Notes: a model not told the origin generated them from the sequence alone. Shown: positions 1 to 8,764, counted from the stretch's first letter. The stretch: DNA of 64,000 nucleotides from Microbacterium ureisolvens (GCF_015278315.1 NZ_JADIJE010000011.1:1-64000); one strand, 5' to 3'. Made by a program: numbers and translations.

Positions 1-49
1 CGACGCGGACCACGTCGTCACGGAACTCGCTCGGGTACGGCTTGGGCAC
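1..49 (-). CDS. Transposase N-terminus (partial, runs off window edge)
   Basis: Only the first 16 codons are inside the window. They read VPKPYPSEFRDDVVRV from a GTG start, with a good ribosome-binding site (GGAAGGA) seven bases upstream. This N-terminus is characteristic of the small helix-turn-helix OrfA proteins of IS3-type elements, which begin with a PKPYPxEFRDDVV motif. The family call rests on this short stretch, so the exact IS group is uncertain. The gene reads out of the window to the left, so the rest of the element lies outside. Confidence 0.6.
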   Translation of the reverse strand, partial: MPKPYPSEFRDDVVRV

Positions 50-98
50 AGCAACATCCTTCCAGGCCTACCCCTCGGGCAAGCCAGATCAGATGTCA
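1..98 (-). mobile_element. End of an insertion sequence (partial)
   Basis: The transposase start lies about 50 bases inside a stretch that, read on the minus strand, begins TGACATCTGATC. IS3-type elements begin with TG and place OrfA about 50-100 bases inside the left terminal repeat, so the element edge is probably near position 98. The other terminus is not visible, so the boundary cannot be fixed. The neighbouring membrane-protein gene stops only a few bases beyond this point. Confidence 0.45.
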
Positions 99-99
99 C

Positions 100-507
100 C
101 TACTCGTGCAGCAGTCCCATCGAAACGATCAGGGCGATGATGCCGAGGTTCTTCGCCTTGCCCGGCAAGAACAGTGAAACGAGCGCGAGGATGAAGCCGA
201 TCGGCAGCAGGATCCATCCGAGGATCAGTGCGCCGGGGATGCAGGCGAAGATGAAGCCGATACCAGCAACAATCAGCGCGATCAGGCCGAGGATGTTGCG
301 AGGCTTCTTCTCGGCCGGCGGCTGCGGACCTTGCGGGGCTGGTGCGCCCGGCGCGGTGTACACCGGCGGTTGAGTGTGCTGTGGCGCGGGTGCCGCAAGC
401 CCGGGCGCGGGTGCTGCGTATGCGGGCTGCTGAACGGGCTGCTGCGACGGGGCAGGCGGAACCGGCTGACCGGACTCCGGAGCCGCCCCCAGGGGCTCTT
501 GTGTCAT
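100..507 (-). CDS. Pro-rich N-terminus membrane protein, probably truncated by an IS
   Basis: 135 residues from the ATG. Residues 1-70 are a proline/alanine/glutamine-rich cytoplasmic segment. Two hydrophobic segments follow, spanning roughly residues 75-125, separated by a short loop and followed by the basic turn PGKAKN. The layout is that of small actinobacterial DUF4190-like membrane proteins. No catalytic residues are visible. The chain ends abruptly (IVSMGLLHE) within what should be another hydrophobic segment, right where the adjacent insertion sequence seems to begin. The last residues are therefore probably IS-derived. Function unknown. Confidence 0.65.
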   Translation of the reverse strand: MTQEPLGAAPESGQPVPPAPSQQPVQQPAYAAPAPGLAAPAPQHTQPPVYTAPGAPAPQGPQPPAEKKPRNILGLIALIVAGIGFIFACIPGALILGWILLPIGFILALVSLFLPGKAKNLGIIALIVSMGLLHE

Positions 508-708
508 AGCCGGATTATGGCAGTGAGGGTCAGACAATCCTTCGCGATGCGGCGAGCGGTTACCAAGTTGTGGCTCAAGGTCTGCTTGCAGCGGCCGCCC
601 GACAGTAGCGACCCTCGTCCGCGCTCGCCGCGTCAGCGGACGCTTCGTCAGCACCGCGCCGACGGCGACGCCCTGACTCCAGCGGGTTCTTCTGGATAGG
701 GTCACAGC

Positions 709-1089
709 ATGACAGCGCAGCCCGTTGCAGAGACGGACCCGACGGTGAAGCGACCCCGACGGATCGGTCGTGGCACCGTCCTCTTGCTCGGCGTCATCCT
801 GATTCCCATGGTGCTGAATGTCGTGTTCAACAGCTACGGCGCGCTCACAGTCGACGGCGCGCTTCGCATGGCGTTCGCAACCGTTGCCGGCCAGACCCTC
901 GCCATCCTTAGCGCGGTCACAGCTCTTGTCCTCACTGTGAAGCGCAGATACGCCTGGCCGGCCATCGTGGCGTTCACGATCATCACCGCAGTGGTCGCTG
1001 CCTGGGCATTTGGCAACATTGCGGCGGCCGGCGACTCCTTGCTCATCCGCCTCGACGTAATCGCCGAGGTAAATGAGCTCAACACCTGA
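709..1089 (+). CDS. Small membrane protein of unknown function
   Basis: 126 residues. A charged N-terminus (about 20 residues with KRPRR) is followed by three or four predicted membrane helices at roughly residues 23-42, 52-80 and 86-105. There is no lipobox, signal-peptidase site or recognisable motif. The ATG is preceded by GATAGGGTCACAGC, with no strong Shine-Dalgarno sequence, so a leaderless or weakly led transcript is possible. I do not recognise a family. The hydrophobic pattern and the lack of internal frame disruption make a real gene likely. Confidence 0.6.
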   Translation: MTAQPVAETDPTVKRPRRIGRGTVLLLGVILIPMVLNVVFNSYGALTVDGALRMAFATVAGQTLAILSAVTALVLTVKRRYAWPAIVAFTIITAVVAAWAFGNIAAAGDSLLIRLDVIAEVNELNT

Positions 1090-1233
1090 CGTCATCACCC
1101 TCCAGGGGGCCCGCATCAGGACGGGCTCCCGGACGACGGTGATCCGCGATTCAGCCAAAGCGGCTCGCTTCCGGCAGACCTCGCGGGCATGAGTCACGGA
1201 TCGAGGTGGCGACGATCGCAATACTCTGGGGCC

Positions 1234-1617
1234 ATGATCCTCGCCGCCTTCCGCCGTCGGCTCCGTGAAGGTGCGACCTTCGACGACTTCATCACTGCGT
1301 GGGGGGCCGACAAAGGGTTCGGCGTGCCTGCCCGAGTGTTCAACGCCGTCTCCCTCGACGATCCTCGCGAGGTGCTGTCAGTGGGCTTCGTCGACGTCGC
1401 CGCAGGGGATCTCGGGTCTGCCATCGTCGAGGTCAGCGATCAAGAGGCGGTGCGGCATTCACGGATCGACGAGGTCATTGAAAGCACGATCTTGCATTCG
1501 TATTACGACCTACGCGCTGAGCACGACTTCTCGTCCGACCCGCGTAGCGTCGAGATCGGCTCACTCACGAGCATGCTGACCGTCCTCGGGATGCCACCGA
1601 CCAGCGACAACGCCTGA
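1234..1617 (+). CDS. Hypothetical protein
   Basis: 127 residues from ATG 1234 (MILAAFRRRLREG). This start is preferred over the upstream ATG at 1189 because the intervening codons look unlike protein, and the chosen start opens directly into an amphipathic helix. The protein appears soluble, with alternating helix and strand (FNAVSLDDPREVLSVGFVDVA), and may be a small alpha/beta fold of the ferredoxin-like monooxygenase type. That is only a structural guess. No motif or operon partner identifies its role. Confidence 0.55.
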   Translation: MILAAFRRRLREGATFDDFITAWGADKGFGVPARVFNAVSLDDPREVLSVGFVDVAAGDLGSAIVEVSDQEAVRHSRIDEVIESTILHSYYDLRAEHDFSSDPRSVEIGSLTSMLTVLGMPPTSDNA

Positions 1618-1727
1618 CGGGTCCGCACCCGGTCAGGGGCCCGATCAGGCCCGGTCAAGGGCCCCAGCCGCGGGAGGATCGACGCCAACTCGTTGGTACA
1701 GGAACCCAAAGGCGGTCCGGCGAGGGA

Positions 1728-1955
1728 GTGAGATGTGGCGAGGCCGCGAGTCGACGCTGGAGTGAGCATCCAGATGAGGCTTCCGCTCTTGCAGCTCTCA
1801 TCGACCGCACGTTGCAAGCCCAGGCATCGGAATGGAATGCACGCCAACGCCCCTCATTCGTTCGATGCGCGCAAGGGGATCCAAACGAACCTGAGGACTT
1901 CCCGCGATGGACCCTTCGTGGAGCTGAGGTTTGGGGCTTTCGTCGCGAGGTGTGA
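1728..1955 (+). CDS. Possible small gene or gene remnant
   Basis: 75 codons from GTG, with GAGGGA just upstream. The product is rich in Trp, Arg and Glu and has a natural-looking composition (SEHPDEASALAALIDRTL, FPRWTLRGAEVWGF). It could be a small soluble protein or the surviving piece of a larger gene. No family is recognised. Apart from this reading frame, the 356-base gap between the neighbouring genes shows only a repeated GGTCAGGGGCCC-like run around 1630-1665. Confidence 0.3.
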   Translation: MRCGEAASRRWSEHPDEASALAALIDRTLQAQASEWNARQRPSFVRCAQGDPNEPEDFPRWTLRGAEVWGFRREV

Positions 1956-1973
1956 TGCGGGAAGGATGGGGGC

Positions 1974-3320
1974 GTGGCAACCGACGAGCTGGACACGAAC
2001 TTGCTGACCGAGTCGTGTCTGTACGGGTTCCCTCTCGTGTTCAACCTGGAGCAGGTGATCAGGATGACCACGACAGGGATCGGATCTACTCCGCCGGCGG
2101 CGTTCAATTCGTTCAGTCATGGACGTGCTCTTGCAGGACCGGCGGACACGTTCGTGTCGATCAACAACGACACGGTGTACTCGATGGCCACGGTCGATCT
2201 GAGCGTAGGTCCGGTGGCGCTTCATGTGCCCGAGACCGGTGGGCGATACTACGTTCTGCAGTTTGTCGACGCGTGGACGAACAACTTCGCGTACGTCGGA
2301 CACCGCGCGACGGGCACCGGCGAGGGCGACTTCCTGCTCGTCGCTCCCGGTTGGGAGGGGGAGGCCGCCGATGGAGTCACGGTGATCCGGTTCCCGACGA
2401 CGATCGCCGCGATCGTGGGCCGGTGGGCGGTGGGCTCGGCCGACGAGCTGCCGGCGGTGCACGCGCTGCAGGATGCGACGACCCTGACGCAGATGGATGC
2501 GGAGGCGATCCCGGCTGGACTAGACGCGCCGGATCCGACGGTTCCGGAAGCGCTCGGCTTCCTGGAGAAGCTGCGGGTGTGGTCGCAGCAGTTCCCCCCG
2601 GCTCCGCGCGATCGCGCCCTGCAGGAGTCCCTCGCTCCGCTCGGTATCGGCGAGAGCGGATCGTCTCCGTTCGTCGACCTGCCCGAGGAGACTGTCGCCT
2701 CGCTGGCGGCGGGTCTTGCCACCGGCAGGTCGACGCTGGAGAACGTGTTGAAGTCGGGGTTGAGCACTCAGGTCAACGGTTGGACGCTGGGCTATCACGT
2801 GTTCGACTACAACCTCGACTACTTCGAGGTCGGCACCGTCGACGATGACGAGTTCAAGATCTCCGATCCGAAGGCCCGTATCGCAGCGCGCGCGGGTGCC
2901 GCGCTCGGTGGGCTGTGGGGCAACCATGCCTACGAAGCGGCCTACGTCATGACGTACGTCGACGACCGCGGCGAGCAGCTCACCGGGGAGCACACGTACA
3001 CGCTGCGATTCGATCCGCTTCCGCCGGTGAACGCGTTCTGGTCGGTGACGATGTACTCCCTCCCCGACTTCTTCCTCGTCGACAACCCGATCGACCGCTA
3101 CTCCATCGGAGACCGCACCCCCGGGATCGTGCTCGCCGATGATGGGTCGCTGACCGTCACGATCAGCCATGAACGGCCACGATCCGACGTGGAGGCGGCC
3201 AACTGGCTCCCTGCGCCTGCGGGAGAGTTCCGACCGGTGTTGCGCATGTACGAGCCGGGCAACGCCGTGCTCGACGGCACCTACACCGTCCCCCCGATCA
3301 TCCGTGCGCCCCAAACATGA
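1974..3320 (+). CDS. DUF1254/DUF1214 domain protein
   Basis: 448 residues from a GTG start with GGAAGG a few bases upstream. The N-terminal half matches the DUF1254 pattern: a YGFPLVFNLEQV opening, then INNDTVYSMATVDLS, and a PETGGRYYVLQFVDAWTNNF block. The C-terminal third carries the DUF1214 pattern (NAFWSVTMYSLPDFFLVDNP, RYSIGDRTPG, and a final WLPAPAGEFRPVLRMYEP). Many family members are exported and have a signal peptide. None is visible here, so this copy looks cytoplasmic. The biochemical role of these domains is not established. It stands alone, with no obvious operon partner. Confidence 0.85.
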   Translation: MATDELDTNLLTESCLYGFPLVFNLEQVIRMTTTGIGSTPPAAFNSFSHGRALAGPADTFVSINNDTVYSMATVDLSVGPVALHVPETGGRYYVLQFVDAWTNNFAYVGHRATGTGEGDFLLVAPGWEGEAADGVTVIRFPTTIAAIVGRWAVGSADELPAVHALQDATTLTQMDAEAIPAGLDAPDPTVPEALGFLEKLRVWSQQFPPAPRDRALQESLAPLGIGESGSSPFVDLPEETVASLAAGLATGRSTLENVLKSGLSTQVNGWTLGYHVFDYNLDYFEVGTVDDDEFKISDPKARIAARAGAALGGLWGNHAYEAAYVMTYVDDRGEQLTGEHTYTLRFDPLPPVNAFWSVTMYSLPDFFLVDNPIDRYSIGDRTPGIVLADDGSLTVTISHERPRSDVEAANWLPAPAGEFRPVLRMYEPGNAVLDGTYTVPPIIRAPQT

Positions 3321-3427
3321 CCCGGAATCCCCTCGCGGGCGACGCCGTCCCGAAGGGAGCGTCGCTGGACTACGTCCCCGGCGCTTGAGTTCCGAACCGC
3401 ACCCCCATGGGCACGCCTGGGGTCCGC

Positions 3428-3456
3428 GTGCGTGCACTGCCCGGATGGGGATCCCT
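3428..3456 (-). repeat. Dispersed ~29-base repeat, copy 1
   Basis: On the minus strand this contains GGGATCCCCA, then CGGGCAGTGCACG. The same string, with small changes, occurs at 7884-7914 and 10417-10445 on the plus strand. All three copies sit just beyond the 3' ends of genes in the accessory region. The rest of the gap 3321-3499 shows nothing else. Confidence 0.5.
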
Positions 3457-3499
3457 CGAGCCGATAGGGATTGGGTCAGAACGGGGCTGCGTGGCCGGA

Positions 3500-6400
3500 T
3501 CAGCCCGCTAGTCCCGGGTGGCATGCGGGCTCGTACACGCGGCCTCCGAAGAGCTGTTCCCATTCCTGCGCGTCGAGTGCCCGCCCGGCAAGCTCACATG
3601 CCCGTCGCTCCCAGGCGGTGGGCTCGGCCGTGATGACGCGGGTGACCCGGTGACTGTCTTCTTGGACGACGGTGCGCACGTCCTGCGCGACCTGATCGCT
3701 GTGCCGAACGGAGCTCGTCATACCGAGGTCCGTCCACCAGTCGTGAAGGTTCCAGGTGAGGATCGCGCCGTCAACCGCGGAGGTGACGAGCTCTCCGGTG
3801 GGGGCGAAGTCGACGGTTGTGACCGTGTCGTCATGCTCCCGCAGCGTTTGGGTCACCTCACCCGATTCGACTTCGGCGACGACGACGTCGGTGCCGGTGG
3901 CGATTGCGAGCTGATGGCCGTCAGGACTGAAGGTGGCGTCCGTTGCGACCAGCGACAACGGAACCGTAGCGGACGCCTCCAGCGCAGACAGGTCGACGAT
4001 GCGTACCGACAGTAGGCCGTCGCGCACCGCGATCCGGTGACCGTCGGGACTGACGGCGAGCAGCCCCCGTCCGTCCACGCGACCGATTTCCGCTCCTGAC
4101 GCCGTGTCGAGCACCACTGTGGGGCCGAATCCCCCCACATACAGCCGTGAGCCGTCGGGTGAGAATCCGAGTCTCGGCTGCCCGACCAAGCTGCCAGGAT
4201 CGGCCATGGGGTCGACGACGCTCACATCCACGATCATGGGGCTGCCAGGGCTGGCGGCGGCGACTTTCCAGACAGCGACGGCGGCCGCTGAACGGACGTC
4301 GGTCCTCGGCGCGACCGCGGCCAGCAGTGATCCGTCGGCCGAGTACTCGATGTCGGTGGGCGCTGTCGCCAACCCGTCGTAGGTGACCACGCCGGAGCGG
4401 CTGCCGTCGAGCGAGATCGTTCCGATCCGCGTCCCCTCACAGTTGACCCCGGCGCAGCGCCCTGTGCCCTCGCTGAAAGCGACATCTCCCGACGCGGGAT
4501 CCAGAGCGGAGGCCAGCATGGTGCCGCCGAATGGGCTGTACTCGCCCAGTTGTGATCGGTCTTGGAGATCGAACAGCCGCAGGTCCGCGTCCACATCGAT
4601 CACGGAAGCGCGCACCCCATCTGCCCCGAGCGACATGCTGATCGGGGCGGGTTCATCTGTTCTGAAGATGCTGACCACACGTGGTGCGCGGGAGAGCACT
4701 CTCACGAGGTTGACGCGGGTTTCGGGGCTGTCCCAGAGCTGTATGGCCTCCACGGCGGTCAGCAATGCTCGATCCAGTTCCGGTTCGTTCAGCGCCAGAG
4801 CAGCGACTCTGCGCGCCTCGGCAACCGTCCCGCGTTTCGCTGCGTTATCCGCCTGCCACCCGGCTATGAGTCCAGCTCCGATGACCGCGATTGCCAGACC
4901 GGCGGCGCCTGCCGATAACCAGGAGAGCCGTCGCACCATGCGCCGCTCCTTGCGCAGTTGACGCTGGGCGGCCCGTAGCGTCGCGTCCTCGTTCGCTACG
5001 CCGTGGTCGAGGAAGTCCCGCTCAACCGCGCTCAGCGCGGGGTCGGCGGACTCACGCCATCGCCGCGCTATCGACAGTCGGGGGCCACGGTACAGCTCGC
5101 TCTCGGGCCGACCCATTCCGTCCCACGCCGTAGCGGCGGAGGCGAGGTGCCGCATGATGCGCTGGCCCTCGAAATCGTCTTGCAGCCATTCCTTCAACCT
5201 GGGCCACTCGCGAGCGAGCGCCTCGTGCGACACTTGCACCGATTCCTCGTCGGCGGTGAGCAGGCGGGCATTCACAAGTCGATCGACGATCATCGCGTGG
5301 CCGTCGTCGGGTGCGACCAGACCCCGCTCGACGCGGCGAGAGATCAGTGCGCCGTCCGGGGATGCCTCCACCAGGCGCAGCAGGATGTGGCGCAGCATCC
5401 GCTCCTCATCGGCGGAGAGTGAGGCGAACACGTCTTCCGCGGTCTTCGCGATTGCTCCCCCGATCGATCCGGACAGCTGATACCCCTCGACGGTCATGAC
5501 CCGCCCCTCACGGCGGGACCAGACCTGCCGCAACACGTGAGACAGCAGGGGGAGCGCGCGGCCGTCGGCATCGCGAACGAGGATCTCGACCAGGCCTGGC
5601 TCGAGGATGAGGCCGGCTTGATCCGCAGGCTTCTCGATGACGGCTCTCGCGCCCGCTGGACCGAGCGGGGTGAGCATGAGCAGGTGCGACTGGACGAGTT
5701 CAGCGAATCCGGCATGATCGGCCAGGTCGCCCAGGCGATCCGCGCGGATCGCGACGACGACCATCCCCCGGAACACCATCGTGGAGAGTGTTTCGAAGAA
5801 CTCACGGATCTCGGCAGGATCCTCCGCGGCGAAAACCTCCTCGCACTGATCAACGATGAGCAGCGAGTCCCCGGCCGTGAGCGGCACGTCGTGAATGGAC
5901 TCGATCGGATGCTGACCCGGCGTGACGATCGCGACCTCCCGTCCGCGAGCAATAACGTCGGCACCGATCCCTGCCCGCACGAAGGATGACTTGCCGACAC
6001 CGGATGACCCGGAGACCAGGAGCACGCCGTCCTCCTCCAGCACGCGTAGGGCTCGAGCCAGCTCCTGTTCACGGCCGAAGTAGCGGTCGGCGTCGGCAAG
6101 GCCTGCCGGGGGCAGCCCGAAATACGGGCACTCCGGACTCGCCACCCGGAACACCCGCTCGGAGAGCAGCGAGGCATCCTGCCGGAGGATCGCCTGCTCG
6201 AGCTCGGCGAGTTCCGTTCCCGGGTCGAGCCCGAGCTCCGCGTTGAGCAGACCTCGCGCCCGTCGGACGGTCGAGAGCGCATCCGCCTGACGACCCTGGC
6301 GGTACTGCGCGAGGGCGAGCACCACCCAGCGTCGCTCGCGCAGCGGTGCTTCGGCCACCCGCGCTCGTGCCATGGCCGCGACCTCCTGCACATCCCCCGC

Positions 6401-6892
6401 CTGCAGCCGTGCCTCAAGCAGCTGTTCCTCCACGGCGTCACGCATCTCCTGCAGTCGATCTGCTGCGATCCGAGCCGGCGGCCAATCAACGAGCTCCGGC
6501 AAAGGATCACCCCGCCACATCGCCAGTGCTTCGGTGAAGGTGTGTGCGGCACGGTCTGGGTCGCCGAGCTCGAGCTGCTGTGCGCCACGGGCCACCAGCT
6601 TCTCGAACTGCTCCGCATCGACTTCGAGATGACCCGGAAGGAGGCGATATCCCACGGCGGTGGTTTCCACCACTGCCGGCGCGATGGCCCGCCGCAGCCG
6701 CATCACACAGCCGGGAATGACCTTCGACCACGACGCCGGCAGGTGATCCCCCCACAGCGCCGTCGCGAGAGACTCGACAGAGACCGATGCGCCGAGGCGG
6801 ACCGTGAGTGCAGCCAGCACCGCTCGATCACGCGGAGCCAGTCGGATCCTGCCCTCGTCGAGCACCAGCGCACCCAGGACGCGCACCTCCAT
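3500..6892 (-). CDS. BTAD/SARP-like regulator with STAND NTPase and WD40-like repeats
   Basis: 1130 residues. Residues 1-90 form an OmpR-type winged helix and residues 95-240 a bacterial transcriptional activator (BTAD) domain, the combination seen in SARP-family activators. A STAND-type NTPase follows, with Walker A GSSGVGKS at 295-302 and Walker B LLIVDQCEEVF around 344-354 (D348). A conserved winged-helix/linker section extends to about 650. A single membrane helix lies at about 656-679 (LSAGAAGLAIAVIGAGL). The rest, about 730-1060, is a degenerate WD40-like propeller (SPDGHRIAV, SADGSLLAAV, SPDGSRLYV). The architecture suggests a membrane-anchored sensor whose propeller senses a signal and whose NTPase controls DNA binding. 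It faces a lipoprotein gene across a 147-base gap holding direct repeats. Confidence 0.9.
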   Translation of the reverse strand: MEVRVLGALVLDEGRIRLAPRDRAVLAALTVRLGASVSVESLATALWGDHLPASWSKVIPGCVMRLRRAIAPAVVETTAVGYRLLPGHLEVDAEQFEKLVARGAQQLELGDPDRAAHTFTEALAMWRGDPLPELVDWPPARIAADRLQEMRDAVEEQLLEARLQAGDVQEVAAMARARVAEAPLRERRWVVLALAQYRQGRQADALSTVRRARGLLNAELGLDPGTELAELEQAILRQDASLLSERVFRVASPECPYFGLPPAGLADADRYFGREQELARALRVLEEDGVLLVSGSSGVGKSSFVRAGIGADVIARGREVAIVTPGQHPIESIHDVPLTAGDSLLIVDQCEEVFAAEDPAEIREFFETLSTMVFRGMVVVAIRADRLGDLADHAGFAELVQSHLLMLTPLGPAGARAVIEKPADQAGLILEPGLVEILVRDADGRALPLLSHVLRQVWSRREGRVMTVEGYQLSGSIGGAIAKTAEDVFASLSADEERMLRHILLRLVEASPDGALISRRVERGLVAPDDGHAMIVDRLVNARLLTADEESVQVSHEALAREWPRLKEWLQDDFEGQRIMRHLASAATAWDGMGRPESELYRGPRLSIARRWRESADPALSAVERDFLDHGVANEDATLRAAQRQLRKERRMVRRLSWLSAGAAGLAIAVIGAGLIAGWQADNAAKRGTVAEARRVAALALNEPELDRALLTAVEAIQLWDSPETRVNLVRVLSRAPRVVSIFRTDEPAPISMSLGADGVRASVIDVDADLRLFDLQDRSQLGEYSPFGGTMLASALDPASGDVAFSEGTGRCAGVNCEGTRIGTISLDGSRSGVVTYDGLATAPTDIEYSADGSLLAAVAPRTDVRSAAAVAVWKVAAASPGSPMIVDVSVVDPMADPGSLVGQPRLGFSPDGSRLYVGGFGPTVVLDTASGAEIGRVDGRGLLAVSPDGHRIAVRDGLLSVRIVDLSALEASATVPLSLVATDATFSPDGHQLAIATGTDVVVAEVESGEVTQTLREHDDTVTTVDFAPTGELVTSAVDGAILTWNLHDWWTDLGMTSSVRHSDQVAQDVRTVVQEDSHRVTRVITAEPTAWERRACELAGRALDAQEWEQLFGGRVYEPACHPGLAG

Positions 6893-6942
6893 GACCCCAC
6901 TGTCCGCCCGCCGCCGACATCCGTCAAGGTGGGTGATACCAG

Positions 6943-6984
6943 GCTGTTATCGCTTGCTCGCGCGCCGGTATCGTGCTGATATCG
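6943..6984 (+). promoter_or_regulatory. Candidate SARP-type direct repeats between regulator and lipoprotein gene
   Basis: The pentamer TATCG occurs at 6948-6952, 6969-6973 and 6980-6984, with spacings of 21 and 11 bases, about two turns and one turn of DNA. The outer two sit in the longer words GCTGTTATCG and GCTGATATCG. SARP-type winged-helix activators bind direct repeats with an 11-base period. The site lies 55-100 bases before the lipoprotein start and about 50 bases before the regulator start. That the regulator binds here is an inference. Confidence 0.35.
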
Positions 6985-7039
6985 ACGAGTCCTCTACTGG
7001 TCGGTGCAGCACCCGCTGCACAGACTGAAGGGAACTCCC

Positions 7040-7774
7040 ATGTGGACTTCACAGGTTCAAACCAGCGCCGCTCGAAGGCGCCGCCGGCAGGCGATCGGCG
7101 CCGCCCTCTCGTTGCTTGCCTCCGTGGCTCTCGTGGCCTGCACGGCAAGCGATACAGCCCCCACGGCAGCGCCCGGAGACACGGAGGAAGTTGCTCCGCT
7201 CCCCGACTCCGGTGACATGCAAAGCCTGGAGGCGGGCACATACCTGGTGACCGGCTTCAACGTCCCATTCGAGATCACGGTCCCCGACGGCTGGGAATCC
7301 TTCGGGTGGGGTGTTCTCAAGGAGGTGGACGATACGTGGCAGGTGTTCGTGAACTTCCTACCTCCCACGTCAGTACCCACAGAAGCGTGCAAGTGGCAGG
7401 GCACCTTCGTCGAGACCCCCTCCGTGCAGAATTACGTGGACGCCATGGCAGCCCAGACGTCGACCCAAACGACCGCACCAGTCGAGATCACCATGGGCGA
7501 CTACTCTGGCCTGGAGTTCGAGTACACCGTCGAGGACGACGTCGATTTCACAGAGTGCGACGAGGACCGTCTCTGCCTCTTCGCCGACTCGGGTGCCAGC
7601 ACCTGCACCCGCACATACGGCGACGCAGCCCATCGCGAAACAGAACGAGTTCTCGACCTCAACGGTGAGCTCGCAATGATCGCCGTAGGTCAGTTCAAGG
7701 AGGTCGACCCGACGCTCACCGCCGAGGCACGCGCCGTATTCGACTCGATCGCATTCGATACACCGGCCCGTTGA
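7040..7774 (+). CDS. Putative exported lipoprotein
   Basis: 244 residues from ATG 7040, chosen because GAAGGGA lies at the correct distance and the N-terminus then has the right signal length. A basic run (RRRRRQ) precedes a hydrophobic stretch ending in the lipobox LVAC, followed by a Thr/Asp/Pro-rich linker. The mature domain contains a TVPDGWES segment common in actinobacterial secreted beta-rich proteins. It also has several cysteines (ACKW, ECDEDRLC, STCTRTYG) that could form disulphides. It is transcribed divergently from the BTAD/STAND/WD40 regulator, so it may be the regulator's target or signal partner. No enzyme motif is seen. Confidence 0.7.
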   Translation: MWTSQVQTSAARRRRRQAIGAALSLLASVALVACTASDTAPTAAPGDTEEVAPLPDSGDMQSLEAGTYLVTGFNVPFEITVPDGWESFGWGVLKEVDDTWQVFVNFLPPTSVPTEACKWQGTFVETPSVQNYVDAMAAQTSTQTTAPVEITMGDYSGLEFEYTVEDDVDFTECDEDRLCLFADSGASTCTRTYGDAAHRETERVLDLNGELAMIAVGQFKEVDPTLTAEARAVFDSIAFDTPAR

Positions 7775-7883
7775 ACCACCGCGGTCTCTGCTCGCGAATT
7801 CTGCGGCACCTCGACCGGTTGAGGTTGATCGAGCACGACATACCCGATGCGCGCTGACGCCCCCTCACCGTTCGCCGCACGCT

Positions 7884-7914
7884 AGGGGATCCCCAAACGG
7901 GCAGTGCCCGTGAG
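7884..7914 (+). repeat. Dispersed ~29-base repeat, copy 2
   Basis: AGGGGATCCCCA followed by AACGGGCAGTGCCCG, in the convergent gap between the lipoprotein gene and the GIY-YIG-like gene. Its match to the copies at 3428-3456 and 10417-10445 is described with those entries. Confidence 0.5.
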
Positions 7915-7954
7915 TGGGGCTTCCGCGTTCACCCCTCGAAGGTTGCCCAGCCGA

Positions 7955-8764
7955 TCACGCGTCCTCTGCAACCTGCAAGCCGCGCTGCCGGATTGTGTCG
8001 TAGCCAGCAGCGTGGAGGATCCCGAGCTCTCGGGGATCACGGCCAGCTACGCGGTTGAGAGTGAACTCCTCGGGGAACTTTTCAAGCAGCAGTCGCTCGT
8101 GCTCGAAAGGGACGCCGGTGCGAGCAGCGTAGATGCGAGTAGTGTCCAGAGCCCGAAAGCTGTCGATCGACAGGATGGAGGTGGTCACCGTCCCGAAGAT
8201 TAGGCGGTCCAGCGGCTTGCTGTTCGTCCAATGCTGGCGGATGCGTTTCATCACCCCGACCTGCGGGCTGGTCGTGCCGACGTACACCTGTTTGTAGTCG
8301 TCGAGCACCATCACGTAGACGCCCGGAACCGCGTCCCACTTAGTCAGATCGGTCACCTCCCGCACGCCAGCGATACCTCGTACCGCGGCCTGCAGCGCGT
8401 CCTCGAATTCGGCCATGTCGAGGCGCGCGGAGTATGCCATGTTCAGGTCGAAGTTCTCCAGCGCCAGCGCCCGCCTCCGAGCGCACCAATCGTCGGAATA
8501 GGTGCGGTGATCCTCGTCGGCGAAGTCGTCCATCCGGGCGTCCCACATTCTCGGGGAGAACTCCCGCGGGACCCAGAGCGAGTTGCGAGTGCTCACCAGC
8601 GTGTAGGTGTCCCGTGACAGCCGTAGCCCATGTACGGATCCCTGCTGCACGCGGACACCGAAATGCGTCTCCGCCACTAGTCGCGCGACATGACCCTCAC
8701 AGGCATTCCGGTCATGGCCGGAGTGCGCGGACCAGTCGCAGTACTCGACCGTGATCGTCCCCAT
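7955..8764 (-). CDS. GIY-YIG-like nuclease domain protein
   Basis: 269 residues from ATG 8764. A longer form from ATG 8797 is possible, and neither has a clear Shine-Dalgarno sequence. The N-terminus has a Cys/His cluster (EYCDWSAHSGHDRNACEGH) that could bind zinc. The C-terminal half carries the GIY-YIG layout: PGVYVM at about 147-152, then QVYVGTT at 159-165 in place of YIG. After these come KRIRQHW with the usual arginine, a glutamate-rich helix (FEHERLLLEKF), and LNRVAG with the terminal asparagine. These residues match the catalytic set of the superfamily, so nuclease activity is plausible. It is transcribed away from the TIR-like gene. The family call is by motif only. Confidence 0.6.
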   Translation of the reverse strand: MGTITVEYCDWSAHSGHDRNACEGHVARLVAETHFGVRVQQGSVHGLRLSRDTYTLVSTRNSLWVPREFSPRMWDARMDDFADEDHRTYSDDWCARRRALALENFDLNMAYSARLDMAEFEDALQAAVRGIAGVREVTDLTKWDAVPGVYVMVLDDYKQVYVGTTSPQVGVMKRIRQHWTNSKPLDRLIFGTVTTSILSIDSFRALDTTRIYAARTGVPFEHERLLLEKFPEEFTLNRVAGRDPRELGILHAAGYDTIRQRGLQVAEDA

